Positions 12,302 through 23,590 of a DNA stretch of 64,000 nt are shown here, piece after piece; position 1 is the first letter of the stretch, and every line of letters begins with the position of its first letter. The notes below the pieces were generated by a model. That model made no database searches and was not told the DNA's origin. It saw only the letters and a program-made list of their open reading frames with translations. This DNA comes from Lytechinus pictus (taxonomy: Eukaryota; Echinodermata; Echinoidea; Temnopleuroida; Toxopneustidae): assembly GCF_037042905.1 (NCBI RefSeq), contig NC_087258.1, positions 7,604,501 through 7,668,500 of the forward strand, in the 5' to 3' direction. A program made the position numbers and the translations under genes.

Positions 12302-12666
12302 GGAAAGTCCGGTGCTTTTGTAAACTCCTCAAAACTTCAAATTATGGGCCTAAGGGACCTGACTATCGGGGATCTAGTGCCAAATACCACCTATAGCGTG
12401 AATCATATATGACTTGCAGAAGGTTTCATGGATGTGGCAAAAATGATTCCGGACTCATTAGTAAATGAGCATATAGGCCTATCCGAAAATATAAGCTCGG
12501 TGATCGCCTACTCATGACCGGCGATCAATACCTAGCAGGCAGAAAATAAATAGATGTCAAGGATATTGGATACAAGACAAACATCGTCGAGAATGATCTG
12601 ATAGTGTATGTAGCTTACAGTGATTTGAACGACATGGTGGACTTTATAGATGATCAAGTTATCTAA
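12302..12666 (+). pseudogene. Broken protein-like stretch, unrecognised
   Basis: Immediately after the tandem array the base composition changes and one frame reads a sensible protein: GKSGAFV near 12302, an ATG at 12344 followed by GLRDLTIGDLVPNTTYSVN, a TGA at 12410, then LAEGFMDVAKMIPDSLVNEH in the same frame. Near 12480-12520 the protein-like signal moves to the +2 frame (KLGDRLLMTGDQYLAGRK). That frame crosses a TAA near 12548 and continues with NIVENDLIVYVAYSDLNDMV to a final TAA at 12664-12666. Two stops and a frameshift in about 120 codons suggest a decayed gene or mobile-element ORF. I do not recognise the family, and chance cannot be excluded. Confidence 0.4.
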
Positions 12667-13140
12667 AATTCACACTTTTGTAAGGGCATTTTTTTACACT
12701 GAGTATATTTTCCAACAGAATCTTCTTTTTAATACGCGCTTACTTAGGTATGCTTAGGTACTTTCCAATATCACAAAAATAGTTTCAACAAGACTCGTTG
12801 ATATGCACGTAAAATAATTGTTTAAATGTGAATCAAATTGGAATTCATTGCACTTCAAACAACGTTTAAATTATTACAATTCTGTCTTGTTATATCTTCC
12901 TTGAACTATTTTCCAGAGTCATTCATGGTACAAACATGGAAATGTTCACATTGGAAAACGAAGTAGAAAGGCCTTTAGAGTTCAAGCGTTCTAATCGTCC
13001 AAATAGAGTTTAATTTGCCGTAGTCTCAGAGTCAAATCCAATTGATCGGAAGCAGTGATATCTGTCTCCGAAGCATAACAGAGAACCAACATGACCTGTA
13101 TATCATGTTCATGCAGTATGAGATGAGCCCTAAACATGCC
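12667..13140. other. No gene recognised
   Basis: Plain AT-rich spacer between the broken stretch and the MITE cluster. Confidence 0.5.
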
Positions 13141-13301
13141 TGGGCCCCGTTGACTAAGAGTAACTATTATGGTAACTTTGCCATCCAATGGTTACTTGCA
13201 TGGAAACCTTGATTCTGATTGGCTTTTGATCATCGTTACCATGTTAGTTACCATTGGATGCTAAAATTAGCAGAATGGTAACTTTCATGCAACAGGGCCC
13301 A
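13141..13301. mobile_element. Palindromic MITE, TGGGCCC ends, GTTACCAT arms
   Basis: The terminus tgggccccgtt at 13141 is mirrored by aacagggccca ending at 13301. The arms contain taactattatggtaac and its complement. The length is 161 bp, with no coding content. It is the same family as the copy at 5124-5259. Confidence 0.85.
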
Positions 13302-13308
13302 GGTGCTC

Positions 13309-13675
13309 GAGTACCGAAGTGATGACGTCACTTTTTTTAAAATACCATATTTTAGTAGCGCATGATGAAAACCCCCACTACCCAAATTTAATGGGGATCG
13401 GTCCCTGGGGGCCTCAGATGATCTCATGAATACATAATTAGTCCCATGAAGTCAATGTATTACTGGTCTGGCTCCTATTTTTCAGAACCAGGCCAATAAT
13501 ACATTAACTTCATTGGGGCTAATTATGTATTCATGAGGTCATCTCTCAGGCCCCATAGACCGATTCTCACCAAATTTTGGGAGTGGGGTTTTTTCATCAT
13601 GCGCTACCAAAATATGGTATAAACAGCCCTGAAATGCAAAAAAGTGAAAATTGATGACGTCACATTTCGGTACTC
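13309..13675. mobile_element. Long-arm palindromic MITE, GAGTACCGAA ends
   Basis: The left end gagtaccgaagtgatgacgtca is mirrored by tgacgtcacatttcggtactc ending at 13675. Homology between the arms runs through gtagcgcatgatgaaaa, gggcctcagatga and catgaatacataattag up to the centre near 13492. The length is about 367 bp. The arms differ by small indels, so the element is old. Confidence 0.85.
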
Positions 13676-13966
13676 TAAAGGGAGCTGGACAGTGGTGGAT
13701 GCAGGTAGGGGTACTTCCGGCCCTTGCCCCCAACCCCCCTAAAGAGCCATAACAAATATTTGTTTGGGGAATATGTCATGTCGCGCACACGCAAGTGAGG
13801 ACCATTTTTTGCTCGTCAAATTGTCGTGCATACGCAATGGGAGACATTTTTTTTTCTGTACAAAAATGCCCCTTCCCCCTTTATTGGAAATCCCTGGATC
13901 CGCCCCTGGAGGTGGGGGCAGGGTTGACCACCCCTATGATATAACAGGTGGAAACGAGTAAAACAA
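13676..13966. other. Spacer with C/G-rich repeat remnants
   Basis: Contains the phrase ggatccgcccctgg near 13897. This resembles the GC-rich ends of other short elements in the window (for example cgacgcccctgac near 58610). No gene is seen. Confidence 0.4.
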
Positions 13967-14162
13967 CACTCTTAAAAATGTTGGGCAACATACGGTCCAC
14001 ACAACAATTGGTTAAAACTTTATCCAATTCTGGGTAGTTTTCAACCAATACTGTGTAGTTTTCACCCAAAGCACACATTATTGGTGTAAAACTACCCAGA
14101 ATTGGATAAAGTTTTAACCAATTGTTGTGTGGACCGTATGTTGCCCAACATTTTTAAGAGTG
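13967..14162. mobile_element. Near-perfect palindromic MITE, CACTCTTAAAAATG ends
   Basis: The left arm begins cactcttaaaaatgttggg at 13967 and the right arm ends cccaacatttttaagagtg at 14162. The arms are about 75 bp and almost identical. The middle holds two gtagttttc(a)ccaa motifs. The total is 196 bp with no coding content. The close match of the arms suggests recent activity. Confidence 0.9.
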
Positions 14163-14379
14163 AAGGAGAACGAATAAGAAAAGTGGAAATGTGAAAACAA
14201 AACAAACTAAAGAAACATGAAGCATGTTCTGAAACAAGACATCAGTCAACAACTAGCACATCAATGATGTGGAGCTCATCCGGCATTCGCAACGAAATTT
14301 AACACAATTTTAATTTTAGCCCAGTTGACACTGTAGTGAATTATATTGGTGAGATAAATTGAGGATATAGAATTGAAAT

Positions 14380-14960
14380 TGATGAAGAAATGACATAGAA
14401 GCATTTTTTGTGATCTATGAATAAATTTCATAGAAATTAAGCATAAATAATTTTCTAGTAAATTTTTTTTAACTCTGTGTAGAACCTTGGTGAAACTCAT
14501 GTAGCTCTCAGATGGAACAAAAATAATCAAAATCAATCAACAAATAAATAAGTATTTGTTGTGAGTTTAGATAATATATGAATAAATTAGCATATTTAAT
14601 GAGTTTCAGAATTCTGTGTTGAAATTTTGTATCACCACCTCGACCTATCATATAAAGCAAAAAAAAAATGAAATTGATCAACAAATGAAGAAGAAAAAAA
14701 AATTGTGATTTTTTTAAAATACGCATAAATTTTGCATAACTTAGCATCAATAATTTTCTAAACAAAATTTCAAAATTTTGTGTACAAGTTTGGTGAACCT
14801 CATGCAGCTCTACCATATGGAAGAAAAAAAAAATCAAAATCGGTCAACAAATAAAGAAGAGGAAGTATTTTCTGTGATTTATGAATAAATTTCGCATAAA
14901 TTAGCATAAATAATTGTCTACTGAAAATTTCAATTTTTTTGGGCCGGATGAGCTAAAAAT
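14380..14960. repeat. AT-rich tandem repeat, ~165-bp units
   Basis: About three to four units, each with (g)tgaat(a)aatttc.cataaattagcat, then aataattttcta, aaaatttca...ttgtgt, ggtgaa(a/c)ctcatg(t/c)agctct, and a caaaatc.(g/a)tcaacaaat run. Two minus-strand frames (14276-14536 and 14508-14837) look alike only because they read different units. The cataaattagcat core resembles the 11.7-12.3 kb array. Confidence 0.75.
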
Positions 14961-16629
14961 CAAGACCAGGTAAACTCTACAGATAGGCCTTGGTAGTCGC
15001 TTAAGTCAAAACACCTGTACGTTCTAAATAAGAATAAGATGCACATTATCAAAGGACATCGACTTTCAATATATCAAACCAAAAGAAGGCTCGCGTTAAT
15101 CGTCCATCTCCTTGTACGTCCATGTATTTGTTGTTTTTGCAACTGATATCTCCCCAAATTGTTTGCGACCAAAGGAATTTAGTACTAATATTTGATCATA
15201 TGCTCTAATTCCAGTTTGTTTCATTCAACATATTCGGTATTTTCAAACAAAAATCGGTTTTCGGTTTGCACATGGACCGGTCAATTTGAACATCTAAAAT
15301 CATCGGCTTCAAACCAACTGTATACTTCTGTGCTTCCTCAGAAATGAACAACTGCTTAATGAGCCAAATTGTTACAAGGTGGAATTTCTGGCATTAAAAG
15401 CTGAATGGTTAGTCGAAACTACAGCAAGTAGTATATTCTTAGAACAATCTTGTCAAATCAAATAATAAAAAAAATAAGGTATAGTGCTGGCAAAACGCAA
15501 ATGATGTTCAACAAAAATGGACCTTATTGAAATCAGAAATGAGAATTACCAAATAAAAGTCAAACATTATCGGAACTTTTGTCATATTAGAAAAAAATAT
15601 ATAGTCAGGAATCTAGAAGTGTCCCTTTCATTATTTCCTTCGATATCTATTCAAATTTAACTGGCTAATAGTCATAACCGCTCCAGATAAAAGAAAAGTC
15701 GTTATGCCTCATGACATAGCATTGGTCGATTTGGAGTCGCTGCCGTGACTGTAACATTATTCTCAAAGTTAATCATAATTAATTGGAAATCGCACTTTGA
15801 ACATAAAAAATGATCTGATAAGCCCATGATAAATATAAATTAAGTGGAAAAGTGAAGGACATATTTAAAAAGGAGAGAATTAGATATAAAGCGGAAAATA
15901 GAAAGAGACAAATGTTTATCGACTCAGAGTATATTCTAGTTAAACTTGTTGGTATAGTCGCACCAATGAAACCGATTCCAAACCGTGATCTGGAGTAGAT
16001 TTCACCAGTGATAATGTGTCATAACTCTGAGCTAGATTGCTATATAGCGTAATTGTTATTAACCGGTGTTGAAAGCCTTGTCGTGAGATCAGAAATAATG
16101 AAAAACTATGATCCTCAGCAAACGCATCAAATCAACCAAGACATGGTGTTTTTTGTGAAACGAGTGATTATTGAAAGAGTAGTATTATTTATCCGTGTTA
16201 AATTTATATAAAAAAGGAACAGATAAAGAAAATAAGTGCTTCGAACTTAGAACATATCGTACAATCAGGTGAGAATGTTTTTATTTTTAATATAGATTTC
16301 ATTCAAAGTAGATTAAATAAACTGACGTATTTATTCAAATAGTCACAACTTAATGTACAAACCTTCATTAATTTGATTATATAATTTAAAATTGTTTAGA
16401 AAACATCTAATAAAATAAGATTGGGAGAGTTGTATCAAGCTCCACTCCATAAACCCATTCCAACAAACCCCTAATTTGTCGAAAAAATATAAATTGTGGG
16501 TAGGGGCAATCGCATCTGCCCCCAGGATCGACGCCTTTGCTTACAGACACAATTCTTTTATTAAGAAATATCTCCCATATCCAAATAATCGAATGTATTG
16601 TTATTTAAGATCTAACGGTAAGTTTTTAT
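14961..16629. other. No gene recognised
   Basis: About 1.7 kb of AT-rich sequence between the tandem array and the MITE/LINE cluster. No exon-like frame or repeat boundary could be supported. Confidence 0.5.
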
Positions 16630-16870
16630 ACACTGTAAAAACTGTGGTGTTAAAACTGACACCAGTTGGTGTTAATAGAGGACCACACCCCGAGGTGTTA
16701 AAATTACACCCTAGAGATTGAACATAACACCAAAGAGTGTAAATGTAACAACCAAAGGTGTTGTAATAACACCTACATGTTTTAAACTAACACCATCAAT
16801 TTAACACCGGAGTAAAATAACTGGTGTGGTCATCTATGTACACCGGTTAACACCACAGTTTTTGCTGTGT
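16630..16870. mobile_element. MITE, ACACTGTAAAAAC ends, GGTGTTAA-rich
   Basis: The inverted termini acactgtaaaaactgtggtgtt (16630) and aacaccacagtttttgctgtgt (to 16870) enclose repeated ggtgttaa and aacacc motifs. It is related to, but distinct from, the elements at 6701 and 45455. It abuts the 5' edge of the LINE with almost no spacer. Confidence 0.8.
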
Positions 16871-16910
16871 AGACTGTAGATCACTATCATACTGTCTATT
16901 TCAACGTCTT

Positions 16911-18026
16911 GTGTCTATTTCAACGTCTTGTTCTTTTTGTTTGAGGCAACTCCCTAATTTGAATAATCATGAATGTCCTTTTTGTAAGGAGAGTTTACAG
17001 GAGCATGCTTCTGTGGGGACTGTAGAAAATGATTTTATTAATGATACCTGCTATTATCTGCCACCTCAATTAAATGATCACTTTAGTTCTTGCCAATATA
17101 ATCTTAATGACCATAGTACACTGTCAGTTGTGCATTTCAATTGTCGAAGTATTAAGAAAAATTTTGAAAATATTGAATCTCTTTTGTCTACTTTGAATTT
17201 TTCATTCCATATCATAGCTCTGTCTGAGACTTGGCTAATCAATGACGAGACATTTATATTCAGTGGTTACAATTTTGTTGGTACTGGGCGTAAGAATAAG
17301 CGAGGTGGAGGTGTTGGCTTTTTTATTAAACATGGTGTGAGGTTTCATCGGCGCACTGATCTTGATGTTTTTAATGATTCTATTGAGTCGATTTTTATTG
17401 AAGTGTCTCAAAAAGAAAAAAGCTTAATTCTTGCCACAGTGTACAGACCCCCTTCTCAACCTGTCACTGATTTTTTTAACTTTTTTGAGCCATCGCTCCA
17501 TAAAATATCATCAGGGCAAAAGGAATGTCAATTGATTGGTGATTTTAATGTTGATTTATTGAATCCCACAATGAATAATGATATTGATAAATTTATTGAT
17601 TTTCTTCTTACATTTTCCTTTACTCCGTTGATTCTCAAACCAACACGGATTACTGATAATTCTGTGACTCTTATTGATAATGTATTTACAAACAGGCCTG
17701 AATACAACCTTGGTACTGGCATAATTTTAAGTGATGTGAGTGATCACCTGCCTATTTTTACCTTTTCTAAATTTTATAGTTTTCCCCATAAATCACTGTG
17801 CAATAATGTAAAATATAAGCGTGTTATAAATGAGGTTAATATTTCTAGATTTTGTACTAAATTGCAAACTGTTGACTGGAATATGGTTCTTGAATCGCCA
17901 GATGTTGATATCAAGTTTGATTCATTTATGTTGAGTCTTACTAGTATTTACAACGAATGTTTTCCTCTTCAAACAGTAAAACAAAATATATCTAATAAAA
18001 TAAACCCTGGTTTGATTCAGGATTAA
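16911..18026 (+). pseudogene. LINE polyprotein, N-terminal part: zinc-knuckle-like segment and AP endonuclease
   Basis: A 371-codon open frame. A Cys/His cluster (C7xxC10, H20xC22xxC25) precedes an exonuclease/endonuclease/phosphatase fold with the expected motifs: FNCRS with N77, SETW with E106, RGGGVG 131-136, YRPP near 178-181, GDFN 210-213 and SDH 277-279. Such a nuclease nicks target DNA to prime reverse transcription. The frame begins at a GTG rather than an ATG, is open upstream into the MITE edge, and a tgtctatttcaacgtctt duplication flanks the start, so the true start is missing. It ends at a TAA (18024-18026) because the frame slips by one base in the A/T-rich stretch just before it. 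The +2 frame continues the family-typical linker (K-P-W-F-D) into the next ORF. Confidence 0.88.
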
Positions 18027-18031
18027 AGAAA

Positions 18032-19960
18032 ATGATTAATAAAAAACATCTTTTGTATAGGAAGTATCTTAAAAATCCAACAACGTATCGAAAAAATGTT
18101 TACTGTACTTATAGAAATCTAGTAACTTGTGAGATACGTAGACACAAGAGAGAATATTATTTTAATTTGTTTAAGAAATCTTGTAACAACACAAAAAGTA
18201 CTTGGAAAATAATTAATCATATTTTGAATCGAGTGAAGAACAAGTTACATTGTCTATGTATTAAGACTGACGATGTACAAATTTTTGACAAAAATACTAT
18301 TGTAAATGCATTTAATAATTTTTTCGCTGATGTTGGGAATGACATTGAAAGAACATTACCAGTTGTACAGAATCATTTTTCAGAGTTCCTTCCTAAGAAA
18401 TATCATATACATTCTATGTTCATGAATCCAATTGAATGTCATGAAATACTAGAAATTGTAAGACATCTAAAATCTAGTAAAAGTCCTGGATATGATGATA
18501 TAGACGTTGACATTATTAAAAAGACTATTTTATTATTTGTAAAACCTTTGTGCAATATTTTTAATTGTTCTTTACAAAACGGGATTTTTCCAAGTAAGCT
18601 TAAGTTAGCGAAAGTTAGTCCTGTCTACAAGAAAGGAGATAAATGTGTATTAAATAACTACCGTCCAATTTCAGTACTCTCTACATTTTCTAAGATTTTT
18701 GAAAAACTTGTTTATACTCGCCTCATGTCATTTCTATGTAGTAATAATATTTTGTATAATAGACAATATGGTTTTAGGAAAAAATATTCTTCGTATATGG
18801 CATTACTTGATTTTATTAATACCATTTCTGAAACATTTGAAAATAAGCAATTTTTGATCGGAATATTTTTAGATTTATCAAAGGCGTTTGATTGTATCAA
18901 TCACAATATTTTAATAGAAAAACTGAAATTCTATGGAATTAGAGGTTCCTGCTTGGATTGGTTTGTAAGTTATTTAAGTAATAGACTCCAGTATGTATCA
19001 ATTGATAATGTGTCCTCTGAAATAAAATCAATTTCTTTAGGCGTACCCCAGGGATCAGTATTGGGCCCGTTACTTTTTCTTTTATACGTTAATGATATTC
19101 AATATGTAAGTGATATACTCAAACCAATTGTTTTTGCAGATGACACCAATTTATTTTTAACAGGGGACAACGTACAGACGCTGAATAACACACTCTCTAC
19201 TGAATTATCTAAGGTCAATTCATGGTTTTTAGCAAATAGACTTAAATTAAATTTGGATAAAACTTTTTGTATGTTATTCCAACCTAAAAATAAAAATATA
19301 AATTGTAATGAAATAGATGTATGTATCAATGGTTGTAATATTCCATTTGTTCATTCTACTAAATTTTTGGGGGTTACCATAGATGACAAATTAACTTGGA
19401 AAGAACATATTAACAGCGTGTCTTGTAAAGTAGCAAAAACATTAGGTGTCATGAATAGACTTAAACTTATATTACCTTTGAATATCCTTCTTAATCTGTA
19501 TTATACAATGATTTTACCACATTTGAACTATTGTAATATTGTTTGGGGAAATTGTTCTGATTGCCATCTGAGTAGATTAAGAATACTTCAAAAACGTGCA
19601 ATAAGAATTATCACAAACTCTAACCCTCGTACACATACAGCACCATTTTTTGCCAAATATAAAATACTCACTATAGATCAAATTAATAATCAACAAACTG
19701 CTATATTTATGTATTCTTATTACAATAATCTCTTGCCAAACTTTCTTAATAAATGTTTTGTACAAAATAAATCACTTACTGGTCGTCTAACCAGGCAAGC
19801 GAATGATCTCTTTATTCCAAATTTCAAATACACATTTTCACGAAACACTATTCAATATGTCGGACCCAAACTTTGCAATTCTTTATCAAATGAACTCAAA
19901 CATTCCCCCACACTCCTGTCTTTCAAACGGAAATATAAATTTTACCTTCTTACTCCTTAA
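18032..19960 (+). pseudogene. LINE polyprotein, C-terminal part: reverse transcriptase
   Basis: A 642-codon frame carrying all the core reverse transcriptase motifs: SPVYKKGD and NYRPIS (209-214), DLSKAFDCINH (281-291), SLGVPQGSVLGPLLF (335-349), FADD (368-371, the catalytic aspartates), LNLDKT and FLGVTID thumb motifs, then a C-terminal helical tail (RLRILQKRAIR). The enzyme copies element RNA into nicked DNA. It is intact from near the linker to the stop. It is separated from the endonuclease frame only by the single frameshift upstream, consistent with loss of one base, so the copy is probably inactive but young. AT-rich codon use is typical of the element and differs from the cyclase exons. 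Confidence 0.92.
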
Positions 19961-20292
19961 TGTAGTTTTATATTTGCCTCTCCCCCTTTATTCGTATTTT
20001 ACTTTCTCTTGCTTTGTCTGGGGTTTTGAGGTCTAGTATCTTTTTTCTTTTTTTATCAATATGTAATTTGTGTATTCCATTTATTTCTTTCATTGGGGAT
20101 TGACCTTGATAGATCAATATGGCCTTTGTCAATCCCCTCCACATTTTGATTATTCTATGTCTTTTTATGTAATATATTGTAACTTTTTATATTTGTATTG
20201 TTTATTATCTATGTATGTATTCAATTGTAATTATATTGCATGTTTTTTACTCAATATGTGGAAAATAAAATTGAATTGAATTGAATTGAATA

Positions 20293-21592
20293 ACTGACTG
20301 GCAGACAATATATTAATGATACTGAATTGAATTAAATTAAGTTACTTTCATTTCGAAATCATGGCATCAATTAGTTCAAGGCAATCCACTTCAGAAAGCT
20401 TCTACAAAACATAAATATCTAAAACATACACAATATGGTGTCACAAATTAGGAAGCAATGTGCACTTTGTAACTTTACCATATATTTGCTGCAGTAGTCT
20501 CCCCAAATTATCTATTCCATTCCGTAATCAATGACAATGATGATGGGTTACATACTGGAAATACGATATCCTTTTCGACCTTAACATTCATACAGTATTG
20601 ATCGTTTAATTGCAAACCTGACAGGGCGCAGACATTACTATTCAAGGGGACCTGGGGCGATCGATGAAGTGAGAAAACTAATTGAAAATGAAACATTCAA
20701 CAACTCAAATTAGGGATTTGTCAGTTGTCGTTGAATAAAAGCTCGAGATATTGTAGGTAATTAATAACCTTTCAATAATAATCTATACTCACTCGTGTGG
20801 TCGCGAGATTAACTAAATGGTTTTACTTTCATATTCTAGCATCAATAACTGTCAGGCAAGCAACTACACAATCGTTCAAAAAACCATGAAGATCTAAAAT
20901 GGCAACTGGATAGTGAAACATTTTATTTTCCACGATAAGCGTTCACAGGTTCTCACTCTTTATTATATCATCATGATTACATCTTTCTCTCCGATGATGC
21001 ATTCCCAAATTTATTAAAAATATTGTAAGTATTCAATGATTGAACGGCGATATATATTCGTTCACCATGGGACATCCACACGACCACACCTATAAATTAC
21101 ACATGTCGCATCCTTCCTAATATCGAATCCAGAGAGGGAGAGATAGTTAAGATGGATGATATCTTAAAGTTAAGTCCCTGTTACATCTACTTTTTACTTC
21201 TCACCTTGAAAACAAAAACAAGAACATTAAGACACAATTTTCAAAGGACTTAATCACTTGTTAATGCACACCACAATTGTCCATAGTCAAATCTGTAAGT
21301 CAAGAAAAGGGTCAAGATCTATTGCAAGGTCAGTCAACCAGGCCAGGAAATTACATGTTGATACACTTGATAACCTATAAGTCTATTAAAAATAATAATA
21401 TGTGCACTTCTAAGATAGAGATGGTCAATAATATTTGTTAAATAGAAAAAGGAAAGTTTGGTGTCCACATGACACCTTTGTTGCCCACCCCGTTACACAC
21501 TTGAAACGCTAACCTTTATCTAAGAATTTGATTTCGTCACCCAGACCGTCCACTTATACTTGAGATCCCGGTGATACTACGGCTTTATCTTT
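20293..21592. other. No gene recognised
   Basis: About 1.3 kb of spacer between the LINE tail and the DR1-rich repeat. No exon or element boundary was seen. Confidence 0.5.
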
Positions 21593-22607
21593 AAACAAGT
21601 GGAATGCCTCTGGCGGTCTCACCTGCATCACGCGATTCAATATAGCAGCAGTGCTGACTTTGAAAACTACTATAAAATAATTATTCACAAAAAACACCAT
21701 TCATATAATGATACAATACTACGTTCATTGATATTCGACCTTGATCATGTGACCTAAAACTTGTCAGTGATACTTGATTACCCCTATATCCACATTTTAT
21801 ACACTATATCTATAAACTTTGAAAGTTATGACAGCAATCTAATAATTACCTCTAAAATGGCCAAAGTTCAATGACCTTAAATGACCTTTGACTTTCGACA
21901 TGTGACCTAAAATTCGCATTAGATGTTCAGTGATACTTGACGACTCTTATGTCCAAGTTTTATAAACTAGACCAATATACTTACAGAGTTATGACGGTAA
22001 TTCAACAAATACCCTCAACATGGCCAATGTCCATTGATCTTTGACCTTGATCATGTGACCTGAAACTCGCACAGGATGTTCAGTGATACTTGATTACTAT
22101 TATGTCCAAGTTTCATGAATCAGATCCATAAACTTTCAAAGTTACCATGGTAATTCAACAGATACCCCCAATTTGGCCAAAGTTCATTGACCCTAAATGA
22201 CCTTTGACCTTGGTCATGTGATGTGAAACTCATGCAGGATGTTCAGTAATACTTGATTAACCTTATATCCAAGTTTTATGAACTAGGTCTATATATTTTC
22301 TAAGTTATGATGACATTTCAAAAACTTAACCTTAGGTTAAGATTTTGATGTTGATTCCCCCAACATGGTCTAAGTTCATTGACCCTAAATGACCTTTGAT
22401 CTTAATCATATGACATGAAACTCAGGCAGGACTTTAAGTAGTACTTGATTAATCTTATGGCCAAGTTTCATGAACTAGGTCTATATACTTTTTAAGTTAT
22501 GCTGTCATTTCAAAAACTTAACCTTCGGTACAGATTTGGTGTTGACGCCGCCGCCATCGGAAAAGCGGCGCCTATAGTCTCACTATGCTATGCAGGTGAG
22601 ACAAAAA
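21593..22607 (+). mobile_element. ~1-kb dispersed repeat with internal ~150-180-bp tandem units rich in TGACCTTTGACC
   Basis: The ends are inverted (gtctcacctgcat at 21616 and atgcaggtgagac to 22602). Homology with a second copy at 28500-29370 extends outside the left one, to aaacaagtggaatgcctctgg near 21593. Inside are about five degenerate units, each with a ttgaccttgatcatgtgacc-like start, gttcagtgatacttgatta, tccaagttt(c/t)atgaa and ggccaaagttcattgac. One perfect TGACCTTTGACCT is at 22198-22210 and there are several one-mismatch versions. There is no coding capacity, so it is a non-autonomous element or structured satellite. Confidence 0.8.
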
Positions 22608-22865
22608 CGAGTCCCCCAACGACTGTTGGTTAGTTTGCCCATTGGTTTTCCAATCGTGGCTTTCGACACATCTTTTTCATCTCCGATGTTTCTGTCCTTG
22701 GTAGTGTCCTCAAGACATCTGGTCTGATCCTTCTCCTGTTTATCATCTACGACTTCTTCCAGAAAGACAGTCAGTTACCCACCAGGACCAAAGGGTCTAC
22801 CGTTCCTTGGCAGTCTTCTTAGTTTCACCTTCAGCAGGAAGCATCCTCACGAGGTAAGTCAAACC

Positions 22866-23097
22866 TGGGTCCCGTCTTACAAAGAGTTGCGATTGATCCA
22901 ATCAACCTCAAATAAGCTCTATGGAAATCCATCAGAATCATATTTTTTTGTACCGGACATTATCACAATGTCCTATGTTAACAAAAAGGAAGCACAGGTA
23001 TATCATATTTGGGAAAGATTTCTAGATGTTGGCGTTGCTGGCTTTCTGTAGTTGTAGTTGATCAGATAAATCACAACTCTTTGTAAGATGGGGCCCA
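22866..23097. mobile_element. MITE, TGGGNCCCGTCTTACAAAGAG ends
   Basis: The left end tgggtcccgtcttacaaaga at 22866 is mirrored by ctttgtaagatggggccca to 23097, with gttgcgattgatc and its complement inside. It sits in what was the P450 first intron, 12 bases after the splice donor. Other copies lie at 48352-48626 and, partly, near 23510-23531. Confidence 0.85.
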
Positions 23098-23590
23098 TCC
23101 GGAGTAGAATTTCCGCCCTTTCACACGGTAAAAAAATCGTAATTTGAATGATGATTCTAGTGAAAAATACGGCTAATGACGAATATTTAGCACGTGTGAA
23201 ACCAAACTAGAACATGATTAGAATCACGAACGCTAATCACAGTCACGATAACAATAGCAATCATTACAATGATGATTCAAGATTCACTTGTGAAAAGGCC
23301 CTTACGATTCGTGATTAGTGTTAGCGTTCGTGATTCTAATCAAGTTCTAGTTTGGTTTCACTTGCTAAATATTCGTCATTGGCCTTATTTTTCAGTGAAA
23401 TCGTCATTCAAATTACGATTTTTTAACCGTGTGAAAGGGCGGTATATCATATTTGGGAAACATTTCTAGATGTTGGCGTTGCTTTCTATAGTTGATCAGA
23501 TCAATCGCAACTCTTTGTAAGATGGGGCCCATCCGGAGTAGAATTTCCGCCCTTTCAAATGATAACAAAAATCGTAATTTGAATGATGAC
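22997..23590 (+). repeat. 444-bp tandem duplication, second copy truncated
   Basis: The segment starting ggtatatcatatttgggaaa at 22997 recurs at 23441. It continues in step through atttctagatgttggcgttgct, actctttgtaagatggggcccatccggagtagaatttccgccctttc and tcgtaatttgaatgatga until about 23590. The copies differ by a few bases and small indels. The first copy carries the hairpin element at 23113-23442. Confidence 0.85.
23113..23442. mobile_element. Hairpin MITE, CCGCCCTTTCACACGG ends
   Basis: The left end ccgccctttcacacggt is mirrored by accgtgtgaaagggcgg to 23442. The arms pair through cgtaatttgaatgatgatt, gacgaatatttag and ctagaac(a/t)tgattagaatcacgaacgctaatcac. The centre is near 23277. 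A diverged relative with ccttttcacacgtgaatcttgaatc is near 25072. About 330 bp, non-coding. Confidence 0.85.

Larger units (their letters stand above)
16871..20292 (+). mobile_element. CR1/jockey-type LINE, 5' truncated, nearly intact coding region
   Basis: One non-LTR retrotransposon copy of about 3.4 kb. It contains an AP-type endonuclease frame, a reverse transcriptase frame, a ~300-bp 3' UTR and a (TTGAA)n tail at about 20268-20292. The 5' boundary lies at the edge of the MITE at 16870, and no separate gag-like ORF1 is present, so the copy is 5' truncated. No clear target-site duplication is visible, which is common in CR1-like elements. The coding region is broken by one frameshift near 18000. 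Clade assignment beyond CR1/jockey group (for example L2, Crack or Daphne types) is not possible by eye. Confidence 0.9.
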
